DNA of 60,000 nt from Membranipora membranacea (lineage: Eukaryota; Bryozoa; Gymnolaemata; Cheilostomatida; Membraniporidae): the NCBI GenBank assembly GCA_914767715.1, contig OU612065.1, positions 40,612,001 through 40,672,000 on the forward strand. The letters run 5' to 3'. The first letter of the stretch is position 1. Every line of letters begins with the position of its first letter. The position numbers and the translations under genes are program-made. Below the pieces are notes generated by a model that searched no databases, was not told the origin of the DNA, and saw only the letters and a list, made by a program, of their open reading frames with translations. Positions 10,901 to 23,000 of this stretch are shown in pieces.

Positions 10901-12734
10901 CAGAGCTAACTAAGTACTAAACTTTTGTGAAAAGGTAAATAAATACCAAGGAACAATTACTACAGGCCGGTAGTTCATGTGAATTTCAATATAATGTCAA
11001 AGAGAAAACTCAATTACAACTTGTTTTCAAAAGAATTACTTAAATCTCACTCATTTGCTGTTGTTTCCCTACAGTCATTGTGGATTTATTTCATTTCAGT
11101 GCTTGTTTATTTTGATATGAACGATTATGTACACAGTGTACAACTTAACTTTGAGAGCAGCACGTATACTAGTTATTTTCTGTGCTTATTGATGTATTTT
11201 TATCAGAGATCTCACCAAACACAGCAGCTCACTCTGTTATTATTACATTTTTTTGCGAATAAGTTTGTAAGGTGAAATGGACACCTGACTATGTTTAGGT
11301 GTTGAGAGAGCGGAGTACACGGAGTACACGGACAAGACTATGTGGTGATCAATGTTTCAGGTCTATGAGGTATATTCTACTCACACAGGTGGTCGTTGTA
11401 TTTTGGATGATTCGGCATCTAAACTTTTTTGTAACCTCTTCAGTTCCTCCTCGAAAAATTGCTTTCTTTTTTCATTTTCATCTACAAATTTACACTACAA
11501 TATTAAGGACGAGAATCGATTTGCGTCACTGAGGTGAAGTTTAGACTGGAAAGCAGCTGTTGGTTCTTGGCAAATTAATATGGGAGTTTATGTTTGCACT
11601 ATCACTTTGATTTCAAAACTCGAACAAAAGAAATGTCTGCAAATATTTACACAGTAATCTATGTTGGATGTTACATTGAGTTAGATTTGAGGCTTAGGAA
11701 CCAAATATTAATATATCCCCAGATGGTGAGCCAAATGATAATCACACACACACACACCGCTACATCTATAACCCGTCACTCAGCGATCACACACATAACA
11801 GCTATATTAGGTACCACCCTTCAAAGTGAAAAAATAAAAATAAATGTAAACTAAATATTCAAAGATCCAATTCAAGACCCATCTTATCCCACTATTGGTC
11901 TACCGTTACCTCCAACTGTTTTCTTCGATTTAGAGGTTGGCTTACGATTTGATTTCGTTTCGTGCAGAGTGCTGACTTGCGTCAAAGTTTCATCATCATC
12001 TGTTTTGGACACAAACAAGAATACCACACATGACCGACGGACAACAAAGAATATAAGCAGTTAGTGGGTACTAAAGAAGCTTTGGGAAATAAAACAGATA
12101 ATCCTGTATGAGAATGAATAAAAGATAGATGGGTGGAAGTAGGAAACAGATCATCAAAAAAATGTGGAATAAATATGCGGCTGCTTTGGCTGTAATCACA
12201 TATTATACACACATTATCACACATATTTTGTTCATGTTCGACTGATATTAGTGACCCACGCACACCATGTTGAAGACATATTTGTTACATGTTAGTGTAG
12301 ATAAGGAATGGCTGCATGCTAGCTTTTGTTTGTCTAAACTTTGATAACAAAGTGAGGATTATTTTTTACATACCGTCTGCTCTTTCTTTATCATCAGCAT
12401 TCGACTAGAAATATATGAAACTTATTTATGATCCATTCAACAGGTGGAAAAAATCGACTGATTCACGCCCCAGCACCATCGTAATTCAGTCGTTGATTAG
12501 GGATGGAAGACACGACATCTTTATAACTCATCACACATTTAATTTCAAGCACAAACGCATTAACGCCTTACCTGCGAAATCAACTATGAAATTCCAAAAT
12601 ATTGTGATTCGAGCCGAAATAGCAAAGTTAAATTTTGTGTGTAATTACAATAGTTAACAGTGATAAAACAAGGAGAAAGTCCCGTCTACCTGTGAACTCT
12701 CTAGCTGGTCATGGTTTTCATCATGTTCCGACAT
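7907..12734 (-). CDS. Unrecognised 321-residue protein with acidic C terminus
   Basis: I do not recognise this protein. Eight exons join in phase: 12734-12690, 12404-12374, 11999-11910, 11481-11385, 10539-10443, 9509-9376, 8967-8845 and 8255-7907, ending in TGA, for 966 nt. The ATG at 12734 begins MSEHDENHDQLES. Residues 1-50 are acidic then Lys/Ser-rich and look disordered. Next comes a short charged helix (RKQFFEEELKRLQKSL), then a probably folded middle with YVPYCFNALEPYYD, VDPWINHKMDHVLNDP and PHVDMDTPDLASRELNY. A helical KELRDKYSSQGKAKIEKDYE stretch and KKAYYAYLQNTPG follow, and the last 35 residues are Glu/Asp-rich. There is no signal peptide, membrane segment or enzyme motif. It shares a short head-to-head promoter with MSRB1. 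A cytoplasmic structural role, for example in cilia, is only a guess. Confidence 0.8.
9215..9249. repeat. 35-bp near-perfect palindrome
   Basis: Arms 9215-9231 and 9233-9249 are complementary with one mismatch around a single base, in an intron of the unrecognised gene. Confidence 0.8.
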
Positions 12735-13137
12735 TTTATATCGTTTTTGTTTCAACAGAATATATAACAGTAGTGTCAATAACCCAATACTTCTTGTCAA
12801 TGGTGATCAGAAACGGCTATTTACATGCTATACTTATCACAATTATACAGGTGTCTGCGAGTGCTTGCACATTGCATGATGTTGCTATGGTAACATAGCA
12901 GAGCAAGATTCAATTGGCTGTGTTCACTTACAGTGAGCCCAGCTTTTCACACTTGTCATGCAAGACCTTGACATCACAATTGGGATTGTGTAAGAGAATC
13001 TTATGACTAATAATTATTCTGCTGGGCTAGAATTGAGGAAGTCCATGAATTGTCGAGAACACATTGACTAAGACTGACTATAAAGCTAACACAAACTCAT
13101 CTAGAAAGATTTGGTACTAAAGATACAAGCATACAGA
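12735..13137. promoter_or_regulatory. Bidirectional promoter interval
   Basis: The start codons of the minus-strand gene (12734) and MSRB1 (13138) face away from each other across 403 bp, so both promoters and 5' UTRs must fit here unless distant 5' exons exist. A TATAAA-like 'ctataaag' lies about 60 bp before the MSRB1 ATG. No other motif is claimed. Confidence 0.55.
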
Positions 13138-16100
13138 ATGTCATTTTGCAGTTGGGGCAACGAGAAGTTCAAGGACTTTTTCAAGGCTGGTGAGTAAAGT
13201 TATTCATAAAATTGATAATTAAATAATAGAAATAGTAAGTAATAAGTTAAGGGTAAGTGTTTAGTTAGTAGGTACTAAGGAATTCAGTTACAACCAAATT
13301 TTTTTAAAACTTTCTCAGCTTAATGACTTGAATCAACTAAGATCTCCATTGTCACAATTGCAAATATTTTTCATCCCAAAATGAAGGATAGGTCAGATAA
13401 TATTTTTGGCACTCTTCTTTAGCTTTTACTAATATTCGTCTGTGCAATGAGTTCATAGGTCTGTGTTAATTGTGATCTTATTCTTATGTCTCCACTCAGT
13501 CGGTCAGTATCTTCACATAAAAAAGGAGCATCATTCCACATCAAAATGGCAGCTGATATAACCAGGCTCTAAGTGTCGACCATGGTTATTCATTTCTCTA
13601 ACCGTGGAGAGACTCCTTGCTATAACATCAATTGAAGCTCTGGGTGCCCTCTTCGTGTCCACATCCATACTCGCTATCCAAACAAACAACTTATGTTTTT
13701 GTTTAATTCAAACTAGATTATTTTGTTACAGTCTTTAATAAGCTTTTATTCTTTCAGGGAAATATGTATGTGTGAAATGCGGTCATGATCTTTTCTCTAG
13801 CAACTCTAAGTATGAGCATTCATCACCATGGCCTGCATTTTCTGAGACGCTAAGACCGGACAGTCTATATAAAAAACCGGAAACTGCTGAAGTATTCAAG
13901 GTTCGTATCCAGTACCTGATACTAGTTTGTATAAGGGTCATCATTGCATAACATGTCTTTGTCTTGTCTTGTCTTCAATGGGGGATAATACAACATGATT
14001 GTATTATCAGAGTACAGGTACCGGTACCCATAGTACTCAGAGGCCCCGGAAAGCAAGTTTGCTCTTGCATCTAATGGTTATCAAACTTGCATGACTGACG
14101 AATGAAGTCAACAAGATCTGGAACCTCGATGCGTATTTTGGTTTCCTGGTTGACAGATGGTTTATCCAGAGTGTGAGTGGTTTTTGGAAATTGTCTAATG
14201 CTATTGTATTTGGGACAATGGTAAACATAGTGAATATTGTCATCCTGGTTCGCACCACAACCAGGACAGGAGGGCGCATTGGCTAATCTTAATTTGGTCA
14301 GGTGATACCTGAACTGTCCATGGCCTGTGATTGTGTTGATGGTGTGTGAGATGAGTGTTTTGTTTAGATTTGGTAATTTTGAAAGGCTCTTCATATTCAG
14401 GGTAAGCAAAAATTCCTTAGTGACTTTACATTTTTGGGTTTGGAGCCACTTTGAATGCACGTGTTCCTGCATCCATTGCATTGTTTGAGCTTTTATGTAG
14501 CTCAAAGGAATTGGAGGAACAGGGTCAGGACCCATGGTGTCAAGTGCCGCACCAATGTTTGCGAGTTCATCCGCCCGCTCATTACCCATAAGAGGTCTAG
14601 ATGGTTAGTTTGGGCCAGTTGGTTTATACTTTTCATACAGTCTAGTTTGGTCTTAGTTCTTATTGCTGGATTTTGAAGGGATTGTAGCGCTGATCGGCTA
14701 TCAGATATAATGGAAAGCATTTTACAATCATGTTGCAAGAGACTAGCAGCAGCAGTGGCTATTGCAAGCATTTCAGATTGAAAAACAGTTGATGTAACAG
14801 ATAGTCAGATAGAAACATTTTGGTTTGCATTTTGGAGATCATCATCTTCATCCTTTACCTTGGTGAATATGCCCACTCCAACCCCCAGTTCATTGGATGA
14901 CCCATCAGTGTAGGAGCATATATGATATTTGTTAGTGTCGACTTTTTCCTCAAGCCACTGCTCTTTCGCTGGGTATAAAAAAACTGACTTTATCACTTGG
15001 GAAGATAAATTGTTTACTTATGAAATCGGGTGGATGAGTGGATGTACTGGTTGATTCCATCATTAGTGTGTGGATTTTATGGTGGCCCAGATTTGGTTGG
15101 GGTGTTATGCCTGTTCTGATCGGTCTGTACCAGCTGTTAATGGTAAACTGCTGGGCCTTAATCTCAAGGGGAGGGATGTTTAGGATGATCTCTAAAGCTA
15201 AGGTGGGGGGCATCACATGCCATTATACTGATCCTAGTTCCCAACTTTAAACTTCCGAAGAGTATATAAGTTTTAAGTTCATAATATACAATGGTTAAGT
15301 TAATTGGTCAATAATCATACTCATGTCTGTTCCTCCCTTATGTAAGAACCACATGATCACCCATAAAGCTCCCTGACATCAGTCTATGTAGTGTTTACTG
15401 CTGTGGGTGCGTCAGGAATGCTTTTATAGATTATCGGCTGAAAATGACTTTCACTTTTCACTGGATTATATATCTAGACTATGACTATAAAACAGTTATA
15501 TCAGTCAGGATGTTCAATTCCCGTCAGTCATTCTAGATTTGGTTCTGACGCACCATTCATCCTAGCCTTTTTGATATAAAGAGTACCGGAACTCTGGCAG
15601 GCTAGGGTATAGGGTATTAGTCCCAGCAGGGAGAATGGTCCCAGCACCTGTAACTCTCTCTGCATTGAAGACTTGGTCAGTAACATGTGATCGGGTAGAG
15701 AAAATACAAACAGTATTACCATCTTAAAAGAATGGACTCATCAACGAGTAAAGTAGAATCTGAATTGGCTATTGGTGATACGGTGTGAGCGAGATGAGAC
15801 TTTGACCAGCTTTCTCCGTTTTTAGTCAAGAATTTTGAAATGATGAGACAAAAAAAGTGAGGTAGAATTGCAAAGATACTGCTCAAAGTGCCCAGAAATG
15901 AATGGTACTGAAATTATATAAATGCATAGGACTGCCACAGTTCCTGATTCTGGGTTCCTGATCATGATTTTTAACTATTCAAGTTTTTCACAATTCCCAT
16001 ACTTCAAACTATTACCGGTAGGGGATAAGAGAAGATAACTCAAATGTGTGCGGAATAGGCGATATAGTTGTCTTCTCTTCTCCCCTACCGGTAATAGTTT

Positions 16101-17207
16101 GTAGTATGGGAATTGTGAAAAACTTGAATAGTTAAAAATCATGTTTACTTAAAAACTCAGAATTGCAAAGCAAATAGAGCTTCCATCCTTCCCACCCACC
16201 ACCCCCCATCCACACCAAGCCCAAAATCAGGAACTGCGGCAGTCCTATGTATGAATGAGTAAATTGACAGCATCAGTCTTTTCCTGTGGACATCTTACCA
16301 CACAGAATCTTCAAATCCCATGTTATACCTACGGACTCATTCAAACACCTCAGTCTTTTCTAAACGAGACTAAATCTGTCTGGTTTGTTGATGATCTGTG
16401 ATTATAAGGTTGAAGCTTGTAATTAAGTGGGCGCACAAACTAATCAGCTGATAATGTAAGCCCGATGATATCTGACCTTTGTGACCTATGAGTTCCTGGC
16501 CGTGTATTATACCTCTCACCTGTACCTAATAACCTATTTTCGCTCTCTTAGATTCACTGCGGTAACTGTAAGCACCCTCTGGGTCATCAGTTCCTCGGCG
16601 ACGGACCCAAGGGTAAATCTCGCTTCTGAATATTCAGTGACTCCCTGAAGTTTGTCCCAAGTAAGTAAGACTTAATTTTATACTCTTTAATTTTTATCAG
16701 ATTTTGTGAAGGGTTAGAGATGAGTAAATCGCTCAGTGAACAGTATTAGGATAGCGTTAGGGATATCTTAGTATGCAGCTGTCATGTGATGAAGGATTTG
16801 TGCTACTACTCTTATACACAGTGTTCGGTCTTAATTCTCAAATACAGTGCAGTACAATCAACAAAAACTTACAATACAACAGAGTGTTAGCCCAGAATAT
16901 TTGATTGTGTAATGCAAAGAAAATTGAGTGTATTGAGACATGTTGATATTATTACACTTATCTCAACAACAAAGTATTTTTTACACTGGCTCATGTGGAG
17001 CAAGATTAGTCAAAGAAGGAAGTAACCAAAACCTGCTGTGTCATGTAATCAATAATACACTGGGTCACCAGAGAGTACCTAGAGGTCTCTGTGTGACAAA
17101 AATAGGCTAACTAAAGCAGCTTGATGTAATCTTACGTTACGTTACGCGGTATGTAGAGTTATATAGCTTTTTATGAATGTAATGATGAATTTTATTTTAC
17201 AGAGTAA
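13138..17207 (+). CDS. MSRB1: Methionine-R-sulfoxide reductase B1, selenoprotein
   Basis: MsrB1 reduces methionine-R-sulfoxide in proteins, in cytosol and nucleus, using selenocysteine as nucleophile in most animals (family knowledge). Exons are 13138-13189, 13758-13900, 16552-16660 and 17203-17207, giving 102 residues against 116 in human. [11 protein letters not shown] begins the protein. Zinc-binding pairs are CVKC (residues 22-25) and CGNC (68-71). HSSPWPAF and [10 protein letters not shown] are family signatures. Codon 91 is TGA in the context [15 protein letters not shown], exactly the selenocysteine position of vertebrate MSRB1 (SRF-U-IFSSSLKFVP). Reading continues through a phase-1 donor (GTAAGT at 16661) to an exon supplying AG-TAA. 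Without recoding the protein would stop just before its catalytic residue. Exon 2 uses a weak donor (GTTCGT). Intron 2 (2.65 kb) holds an antisense retrotransposon fragment and a foldback. Confidence 0.95.
13960..15250 (-). mobile_element. Non-LTR retrotransposon 3' fragment (RT end plus RNase H), decayed
   Basis: Minus-strand frames, broken by stops and frameshifts, give in order: a reverse-transcriptase C-terminal linker ([18 protein letters not shown], near 15215-15165), then an RNase H domain with [10 protein letters not shown] near 14915, [10 protein letters not shown] near 14700 and [12 protein letters not shown] near 14585, then the cysteine motif CPGCG with HCPKY near 14260-14210. This order matches Jockey- or I-like elements that carry RNase H. 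A (GACAA)n run at the 3' end near 13960-13977 may be its tail. The 5' part is missing. It lies antisense in MSRB1 intron 2. Confidence 0.85.
15925..16249. mobile_element. Foldback (MITE-like) element
   Basis: Outer arms 'cataggactgcc...' (from 15925) and 'ggcagtcctatg' (to 16249) are complementary. A much longer inner pair, about 15966-16043 with 16066-16142, is nearly perfect. Between the right inner and outer arms is an unpaired, C-rich insert. No coding capacity. Confidence 0.8.
16627..16629 (+). other. Selenocysteine (TGA) codon
   Basis: This in-frame TGA lies 25 codons into MSRB1 exon 3. Family-conserved sequence continues on both sides, so it is read as recoded and not as a stop. Confidence 0.9.
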
Positions 17208-18180
17208 TTTGGTTGACACACAGGGAGATTATTACATACACAGTGATATATGAGACTATAATCTCCTTATTATACATAAAAACTCTATAGTAGCATCTCC
17301 AAATATCGAAATAATGAAGTTAAATTTACGCTATGCAGACGCTGCTTCTTTTTTTGCTTGCTAATTGGTTAATTTTGTCCATGTGACTAATGATCTGCAT
17401 TCTTGAAATTGTCTGCCTATTGACCATTATATGATAACTCCTATTTTTGTTATTTGATTGCGTCGTACTGGTTTATCTTGTTTTTAATCATATTATTTAT
17501 GGCATTATTTCTCATATATCACTGTGTATGTTCTCCGTTTTATCCTATTGGTGCATCTCTCTGCAGTCTAGGCTGTCACAGATCAGTCATATCTATGAAG
17601 CTTCTGAGCTCCACTCAGCTATGAGCGCTCAGCAGCGGATCTACCTTGTGATTACTGAGACTACTAAGGCTTATAGAGGCTTATCTCATCCCGCATAGAA
17701 AATTTAATGTTTTTGCTTTCTTGAATTGTATTTTTGTGAATTGTTTTATCAGACTTATGCCCTTTTTTTATTATGATGTGATATTAAAAATTAAGCAAGT
17801 ACAAATCTTATGCATTAAGGTGTGTCAATTCTGGAGGACCAATTGTTTCCCCTGTTCTTATCTGTTAATAACTTGATGTTTATCCCTCAAGGACAACATA
17901 TTAGACCTGATAACATCAACGGATATTGGAAGGCGCAACTGAGTCACTGGGGGGCTGCCTGGAAGCATTAACCAATCCATCATAAAAAAAACTTCATGAG
18001 GTGAAATAATCATCCCTGATAAAATAAGGCCTATCTATTTCTACAACTGGATAATGTAAGGAGTTGTCATTTCATTCTTTTTTGTCTCTTACGAAAATGT
18101 TTCTTATTAGTAGCTCTGCAGGCCAGTTTCCGGTTTAATCAGATAATTATTTTTTTACAAAATAAAAGGAAAATAGTAGT
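17208..18180 (+). other. Probable MSRB1 3' UTR
   Basis: Contains no supported coding exon. A 9-bp stem (ggagattat with ataatctcc, 17224-17266) follows the stop closely, and AATAAA is at 18161-18166. The SECIS element required for selenocysteine insertion should lie here. I checked each ATGA by eye and found none with a convincing helix and apical AA, so it is left unassigned. Confidence 0.45.
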
Positions 18181-18479
18181 AGTGTAGAGATAGAGGAGTT
18201 GAGAACCACAGGCCAAGGGCGATCACTAGTCTCTTGCTCGAACTTGCCATGTTAGGCTAGGCTGGCCAGCCATTTTCTATGTGGCTGTGGCTGTTATCGT
18301 GAAAAAAGTCATATTTTAAATTGTTGTGCTCACACCACAGCCAGTCACTCATCATCATAGGTATATATATAAGCAGCCTGTGAACTGCCCCCTTTAAACT
18401 CATAAAGTCTCTCTCAGCACAGAAAGTTCAGAGCATAGGCCTGCCTGGGGCACAGAGACCAGTAGTAAGTAGTAAGTCT

Positions 18480-18960
18480 CCTTGCCTACACCAGCCTATG
18501 TAGACCTCATGTTGAGTATGCAGCTTCTGTCTGGGATACGACACTAGGTTATCTAATAAATGACATTGAGATGGTGCAACATAAGGCCATAAGATTTATA
18601 TCCACCCTCAAAGGGAGGGATAGTGTGACAGAGGCTCATGAAAAACTAGAATTAGAAACCCTAGCCGATAGGCGAACAAAAATAAGACATGCTCTGTTAC
18701 TTCGCCTGCTGTCCCATGAGGAAAACAACGAATCGCTCACATCTGCTTATGATGAACTTATAAATGATAGACCTGCTAATGTAGCAGTTACCAGGGCAGT
18801 GACTCGGGGAGATCCCCCCACAATATATGCTAGCAAATCAGTGTATTATAACAGCTTCTTACCAAAAACAGTTCGTGAGACCAAAGAAAAGCTGGGGTCA
18901 CAGTGATGACACTTATATTAATGCTATGCAAAATAGTCGCAAGGCGACAGACCTGAATCA
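18480..18960 (+). mobile_element. Non-LTR retrotransposon C-terminal fragment
   Basis: A plus-strand frame (through 18906) reads RPHVEYAASVWD, DIEMVQHKAIRFI, LELETLADRRTKIRHALL and YYNSFLPKTVRE. This is the typical segment downstream of the reverse-transcriptase palm in CR1/L2-like elements. The 5' end is absent. It lies between MSRB1 and the ANKRD11/12 homologue. Not a host gene. Confidence 0.8.
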
Positions 18961-18965
18961 CATGC

Positions 18966-20047
18966 TGGCTAAGGATTAAAATTAATGAGGCGTACCGCTT
19001 ACACAATGTTCTAGTACGTGCTAGAGAAGAAGAGAAAGAGAAAAGAGAATAGGCTGCATGATTTGAACCCAGGACCTACATGACCAAGGTGGTTGTTGAT
19101 CATGAGCTTAGGCAGGTTATGCTGCTTGTAATCCTGCAGTTGACTGAGGTTCAGCTTCAATTAATCTACAATCGCTATATATATTGTGGCAAATTCTCTA
19201 CTTAAAACGTACCCCCCCCCCCCTTTCTTCTACTTCTCTTTCTGGGGTTTTAGTATGCGTGCAAGATATAAGTTATGTTAACCTCTGCTGCTAATATCTT
19301 TTAAGATCACGAATGTAAATCTGGTAGTGGGTTGAGTGATAGAGTGTCAACACAAGTTTGTTAAGTATGTGTTTAATAAGTAGATAGGAGATGGGGAGCC
19401 TCAGTAATCCCAGTGAAGTACTTGGTACCCGTAGGCCTAGGCATAACTGGATATGTTGTTACTTCATGTGTTCTATTGGTTGGTTATGTCAAACTTAGTC
19501 TGTACATGTGATAGCAAGTGCTTTGCCTAACTTGATGTCTCACACGTGAACCAATGCAGTGAGCAAACAGACACGATCTATGCATTATTTATGAGCAATC
19601 CTCATAATAATATCCATAGTATGACCGCTGTAGTAGAGTATCGAGTTCACACAGTTTTCTAATGAGCCGACTTCTGTACTCAGCAGGCAAGGCTTCTGGT
19701 GACCCATTGATCTTTTTACATGCCCTTCTGGTAGGTACTGACAACATGGGCCCCTAGGACTTACATGCCTTCCTTTGCCAATGTTCAGTATCAACCACCC
19801 CAGAAAACTGGACATTGGCAAAGTAAGGCATGGAAGTCCCAGGGGCCCATGACTGACAAGGAGTAACAGGACTGGCCTTTAACTTTACGTATGTGACCTG
19901 ACCTAACCTGATCTGCACCTCGCAGTAGTATAGATAGCTCTAGTTTACGTCCAACATACAGTCCCTGAAAATCTGATAAAATAACCCTAAGTGATTGCTC
20001 ACACTGGTTTGTTATATTATGTATGGTATTAGAGGTCTTATTTGTAG
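18966..20047. other. Intergenic interval upstream of the ANKRD11/12 homologue
   Basis: No coding exon supported. It includes a weak tRNA-like stretch on the minus strand near 19040-19110 (B-box-like gggttcaaatc), a poly-C run near 19210, and the foldback at 19736. It should hold the promoter and any 5' UTR exons of the next gene, since an acceptor at 20046-20047 opens its first coding exon. Confidence 0.4.
19736..19860. mobile_element. Foldback element, about 45-bp arms
   Basis: The left arm (from about 19745: catgggcccctaggactta) and right arm (to about 19856: ccaggggcccatgactga) are complementary with scattered mismatches around a roughly 20-bp loop. The arms contain the 'tttgccaatgt' core also seen at 206-485. 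Confidence 0.75.
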
Positions 20048-20070
20048 GTCAACCCAATAAAGGTAACGCT

Positions 20071-23000
20071 ATGATGGATGAGCACAACACTGATTCAGAC
20101 TCCCACTCTGTTACCTCAAACCAGTCAACATCAAGTATCACCAGTAATAAGCCTGTGAGTATCACCAGAAAAAAAAACCTGTATGTATCATCAACAATAA
20201 GCTTGTTCGTACTTGCACTACGTGCCTCCAACATGTATAGTTATCTTAGATGGTCAGTTTGCAGGATATTCATCAGGACTGCTTATGTATCTAACCATGA
20301 TAAAATTACTTGGAGGTGTTACATGATAGCATTGAGAGTGCGGTTGGTTGGTTTTATTGCTGTGATTCTTGAGCACGTTGTATCGATGTTAGTACCTAAA
20401 AGGAATATCAGTGTTATATTTGGCCGATGAATTGCCTGAATTCTCTTACCTCACATTTCTGGTCAAAATTTCTCCTCATCGCTCTCATATTATCTTACAG
20501 AAGGTGACTCAGTCACACTCTAAAGAATCATCGGCGCAACCAGCAAAGCCTGTGACCTCCAAAAGAAGACAAGATGAAGATGGGCGGGTTGCTTCTACCC
20601 CTAAGCGTAAGAAGACTGATGGAAGTGACCCAGCTAGTTCCGGTGGGGTAACTCCAGGATCTAGTACACGCAAGGTTTGTAGATCCTATTCAACAGAGTG
20701 TGTCATTATCTCTAGGTGCTCCCTGTTATTCGTTTGATATTTTACTGATCACTGGTCACTTAATCAAATTTTTGTTTATCAGCCAATCAGACTTGATAGT
20801 GTCCACGATGACACAGTAGGCTGTGAAAAGCTGGAAAAGTATGTTTAATTAGCCGGCGTAACCTGGAGTTATTTGGTTAGGATGCGAAGTCACTAAATGA
20901 AGATTCATGCATGCTTTAATCGTGTATGATGAAACTTCCATCGATTAACTTCAATCTTCTGTACATTTGCTGACAAAATTTCCCTCACATTATATTTCTG
21001 TATGTCTCAGGCAGCACCGCTATCAGAGAGACAACAGATGGCCTTAGCTCTTGCTATGTCTGCCCAGGAGTCGGGCGGTACATCCCCATCTCAGAGTACG
21101 CCCCAAACCGTCCCTGCTCCCGACACGACCCCCCGCACAGCCTTACTGAGGAAGGTTAACAGACGTAACGAGAAGGGAGAGTCACCTTTACATCTGGCTA
21201 CTATAAAAGGAGATGTGGAGGGCATGAAGAAACTACTGAAGGCTGGAGCCGGAGTCAATGTACCGGACTATGCAGGTTTGTCATCAGTCATCATTAATTT
21301 AGCTTTAGCACTTTGAACTTAATCCGTTATTTTCGTAGGAGGACTGAAAGAATTTCTGGAAATCTTTCATGAAAAGGGACAATGTTTATTTTGCTCGAAA
21401 ATTTGTGGTACAAAGTGTAAAGCATATTGGTTCAAATGACTGCTCATATCGGTGTTAGCAATTTGAAGTTGTGCCCTCGTACATGTAGTGTAGTCAGGCC
21501 ATGTAGGCCTACATGTATGTATATGACGATGTAATATTACAGGCTGGACAGCTCTACACGAGGCTTGTAATCACGGATTTGTGAGCGCCGCTAAACTACT
21601 GCTGAGAAAAGGAGCGAATGTGAATGCACAGGGATTAGATAACGATACACCTCTACATGACGCTGCTATCAACGGCCACCCTGAGGTATATCTTGTTAGG
21701 TGTGATTTTGTCAGATGTATGTTTTATATCTGCAGGTCACTGTCTCTATAATTAATATATTCTCCAACCCTCAACCCCAAACACCTATCTTATATCCCAA
21801 ACACCTATCTTGGTCCCCAAACACGTATCTCAAACCCCGAACACCCAGGTTATGACCCAAACACCTCTCTTATATCCCACACACCTATCATACTAGACTG
21901 CAAAATAGAAATGCTTCTCAGCCTGGTAGCGAATCCTGTTATACTCTATTCGTTTTATCAAACACTGTACAGTGTGTAATGTTGTATAAGCCTCTGTATA
22001 ACCAGGTTTTTATTATTAAGATATTATTTGTTACTCTAGATAATAATTATCATTGTCTAGACTTACAGTAATTAATATCACCAAGAAGACTCATTGCAGT
22101 ATACACAATGTCGTTGCGATTGATGTCATAATTACAATGCTGATTATATGATAGTTTTCAGGCTGGAATCAAACATTATATGCTACAGATACTCCCAAAC
22201 ACAACACTGTATTATATCGATCACAACTTCTACACCCAGCCTGGGCAGGAAGTCGGGGGGTGGGTGGGGGGGGGGGAGTGCAGCTTTGGTGAATCCATCG
22301 TGACCTCTTCAAAATCACGACGCAGACCTGTCTATCATTTTCATAATTAATTCGGATTTACGACAAATATCTTTGTTAGTTTGACCAAGGAGTAGTCCCT
22401 GGTTTGACTTGTTGGTTCTATGTGATTCCCTGTTCATTTGGCATGCCATACTGTTTGTAAAACTACAATTCACTTAGGCTTAGCTAGTGGAGGCTGGCTG
22501 GAGTGAATCATATTCATTTAAATTGTGAGCACATGACCGATAGACGATATAAGCAAATGAGACAACTCTTATTTTAATCCGAATTATTACAACTATTGAA
22601 ATTTATAATTGAGTTGGCCTCTCTTGTCAAATGGATTTAGCCAGGCTGTTCAACACCCGCCCGCCCGACAGCCTGCCCAGGCTACTCCCATAGCAATCAT
22701 ACTATGAAGAGAACACAACTCAATACTTTAACTGTATTAAAATATATTCCATTGTTTACAGCTTACTGTCTTTTTTTTCCAGCTGGTTGCGTTGCTCTTG
22801 AAGTATGGAGCCAATCCATACCAGGCTAACAGTAAAGGCGAGAGCCCGCTGGACGTGGCCACTAACGATGATATCATCAAATTGCTGAGAAAAGAGACTG
22901 TGTATAAACTAGTGAGCGATGAGAGTGACACTCCGGCATCGTCTCCCGAGAGTCTGCTGCCTAAAGAACCTTCAGATCTCATCCCATCTGCCACCACATC

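Noticed and set aside
17249-17800. Several ATGA motifs after MSRB1 as SECIS cores
   Set aside because: None had a helix of suitable length with apical AA and a 3' GA partner by eye.
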